A stretch of 53,734 bases of DNA from Chloroflexota bacterium (lineage in GTDB: Bacteria > Chloroflexota > Anaerolineae > UBA2200 > JACIWT01), in NCBI GenBank assembly GCA_014360825.1, contig JACIWT010000015.1, forward strand, positions 1 through 53,734. The letters run 5' to 3'. A program made the position numbers and the translations under genes. Below are positions 53,012 through 53,734 of the stretch, in pieces. The notes beneath the pieces were generated by a model. That model searched no databases, was not told the origin of the DNA, and was given only the letters and a program-made list of their open reading frames with translations. The first letter of the stretch is position 1. Each line of letters starts with the position of its first letter.

Positions 53012-53734
53012 CTAATGTAAGATCTTGCTCAGGAATATTTTCGTGCGTTCCTCCTTGGGGGAGGTGAATAATTCCTCAGGCGTGGTTTCCTCGATAATAC
53101 GTCCTCCGTCCATAAAGATCATGCGTTGCGCTGCTGCCCGTGCAAAACCCATCTCATGAGAAACCACCACCATCGTCATTCCCTCGCGGGCCAGGTCCAG
53201 CATCACGTCCAGCACTTCCTTGATCATCTCGGGGTCTAGAGCCGATGTGGGCTCATCGAAAAGCATGATTTTAGGGTTCATAGCCAATGCCCGCGCGATA
53301 GCCACTCGCTGCTGCTGGCCGCCGGAAAGCTGGAGGGGATAAGCATTTGCTTTCTCTGGGATACCGACTTTGCGTAAGAGTTCATGGGCAATGGCCTCGG
53401 CTTCCTCTTTTGAGCGCTTACGCACCACACGCTGGGCCAGGGTGATGTTTTCCAGCGCCGTCAAGTGTGGGAACAGGTTAAACTGTTGGAAGACGATGCC
53501 GACCTCAGCGCGAACCCTGTTGATATTCTCTGCCTCGGTCAGGGGGATGCCATCCACGACGATAGTGCCTTTGTCCAATGCTTCCAGATGGTTGATGCAG
53601 CGCAACAGGGTGGTCTTCCCCGAGCCGCTGGGACCAATAATGACCACTACCTCGCCCCGGTAAACGTCCAGGCTGACATCAATCAGCGCTCTCACTCGCC
53701 CGAAGTTAAAACTTTTGTAGGCGTGTCGGATTTC
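53012..53734 (-). CDS. Polar amino-acid ABC transporter ATPase, GlnQ-like (partial, 5' end cut)
   Basis: 241 codons in the window, open at the right edge. The internal GTG at 53695 is not the start, because the frame continues upstream as [17 protein letters not shown], matching the GlnQ N-terminus; only a few codons are missing. Walker [11 protein letters not shown]-loop [11 protein letters not shown], signature LSGGQQQR, Walker [13 protein letters not shown] and VVSHEMGFA are intact. It energises uptake of an amino acid; the permease and binding protein should lie beyond the window. Convergent with the GNAT-HAD gene; the 42-base gap shows no terminator. Confidence 0.93.
   Translation of the reverse strand, partial: EIRHAYKSFNFGRVRALIDVSLDVYRGEVVVIIGPSGSGKTTLLRCINHLEALDKGTIVVDGIPLTEAENINRVRAEVGIVFQQFNLFPHLTALENITLAQRVVRKRSKEEAEAIAHELLRKVGIPEKANAYPLQLSGGQQQRVAIARALAMNPKIMLFDEPTSALDPEMIKEVLDVMLDLAREGMTMVVVSHEMGFARAAAQRMIFMDGGRIIEETTPEELFTSPKEERTKIFLSKILH

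Noticed and set aside
53663-53695. GTG at 53695 as start of the GlnQ-like gene
   Set aside because: The frame continues to the window edge with residues matching the conserved N-terminus of GlnQ proteins.
1-53734. tRNA, rRNA, CRISPR arrays, insertion sequences, phage genes
   Set aside because: None recognised by eye; transposase motifs, att sites and direct-repeat spacer arrays were not seen. A covariance scan for small RNAs could still add to this.

Overview
The window is bacterial chromosome with moderate GC content and densely packed genes. I see no rRNA, tRNA, CRISPR array, insertion sequence or prophage gene. The gene mix suggests a member of the Chloroflexota, perhaps Anaerolineae-like. 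The clues are a mevalonate kinase, HspR and CIRCE heat-shock control side by side, a Rex repressor, secreted proteins with Thr-Pro-rich linkers, a SleL/YaaH-like GH18 domain carrying an 'IDYRG' motif, and DUF2207 proteins. This is inference from gene content, not from a marker search.

Layout. 1-5.9 kb (minus) is a stress block: grpE, a cbpA-type dnaJ, an HtrA-type lipoprotein protease, hspR and a partial baeRF-like gene form one probable operon behind a strong promoter. Upstream lies groES-groEL with a perfect CIRCE element and its own terminator. 6.1-8.9 kb holds a MacA/MacB-like efflux pair without an ATPase gene, behind a promoter overlapped by a palindrome. 9.2-13.1 kb holds rex, murA-mreB and sfsA. 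13.2-17.6 kb holds two secreted clan-A glycoside-hydrolase-like proteins, one fused to a GH18-like domain that has lost its catalytic Glu. 17.9-21.2 kb holds resB with a half-size CcsA-like partner, a DUF1848 protein and a Nudix hydrolase. 21.3-25.0 kb holds ychF and an rpsF-ssb-rpsR-parvulin operon with a candidate S6:S18 leader.

25.1-35.9 kb starts with mevalonate kinase and three glycosyltransferase genes. It then runs, through a 4-base overlap, into the most unusual locus of the window. There a DUF2207 membrane protein ends in a 55-residue tail of Cys-His-Ser-Ala repeats (13 Cys, 11 His). It is followed 3 bases later by a radical SAM/SPASM enzyme with a PqqD-like N-terminal domain. A coiled-coil protein, a membrane zinc-ribbon protein and a secreted HExxH protease come next, before a strong terminator. 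I read this as a candidate RiPP-like system in which the modified peptide is the cytoplasmic tail of a membrane protein. A second DUF2207 protein at 36.6-38.4 kb has the ordinary Gly-rich tail and serves as an internal comparison.

35.9-39.5 kb (minus) holds efp, that second DUF2207 gene and an M19 dipeptidase. 39.6-49.7 kb is a surface-polysaccharide cluster: a Wzt/Wzm-type ABC exporter, two GT4 and two GT2 glycosyltransferases and a large GT-C-like membrane protein, mostly joined by 4-base overlaps. 49.7-53.7 kb holds a bifunctional NAD(P)HX repair enzyme, a GNAT-GNAT-HAD fusion and a partial GlnQ-like ATPase cut by the window edge.

Start codons were revised where a Shine-Dalgarno sequence decides. 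rpsF, rpsR, the dipeptidase and the GNAT-HAD gene appear to use TTG; the MacA-like gene, one GT4 and one GT2 use GTG.
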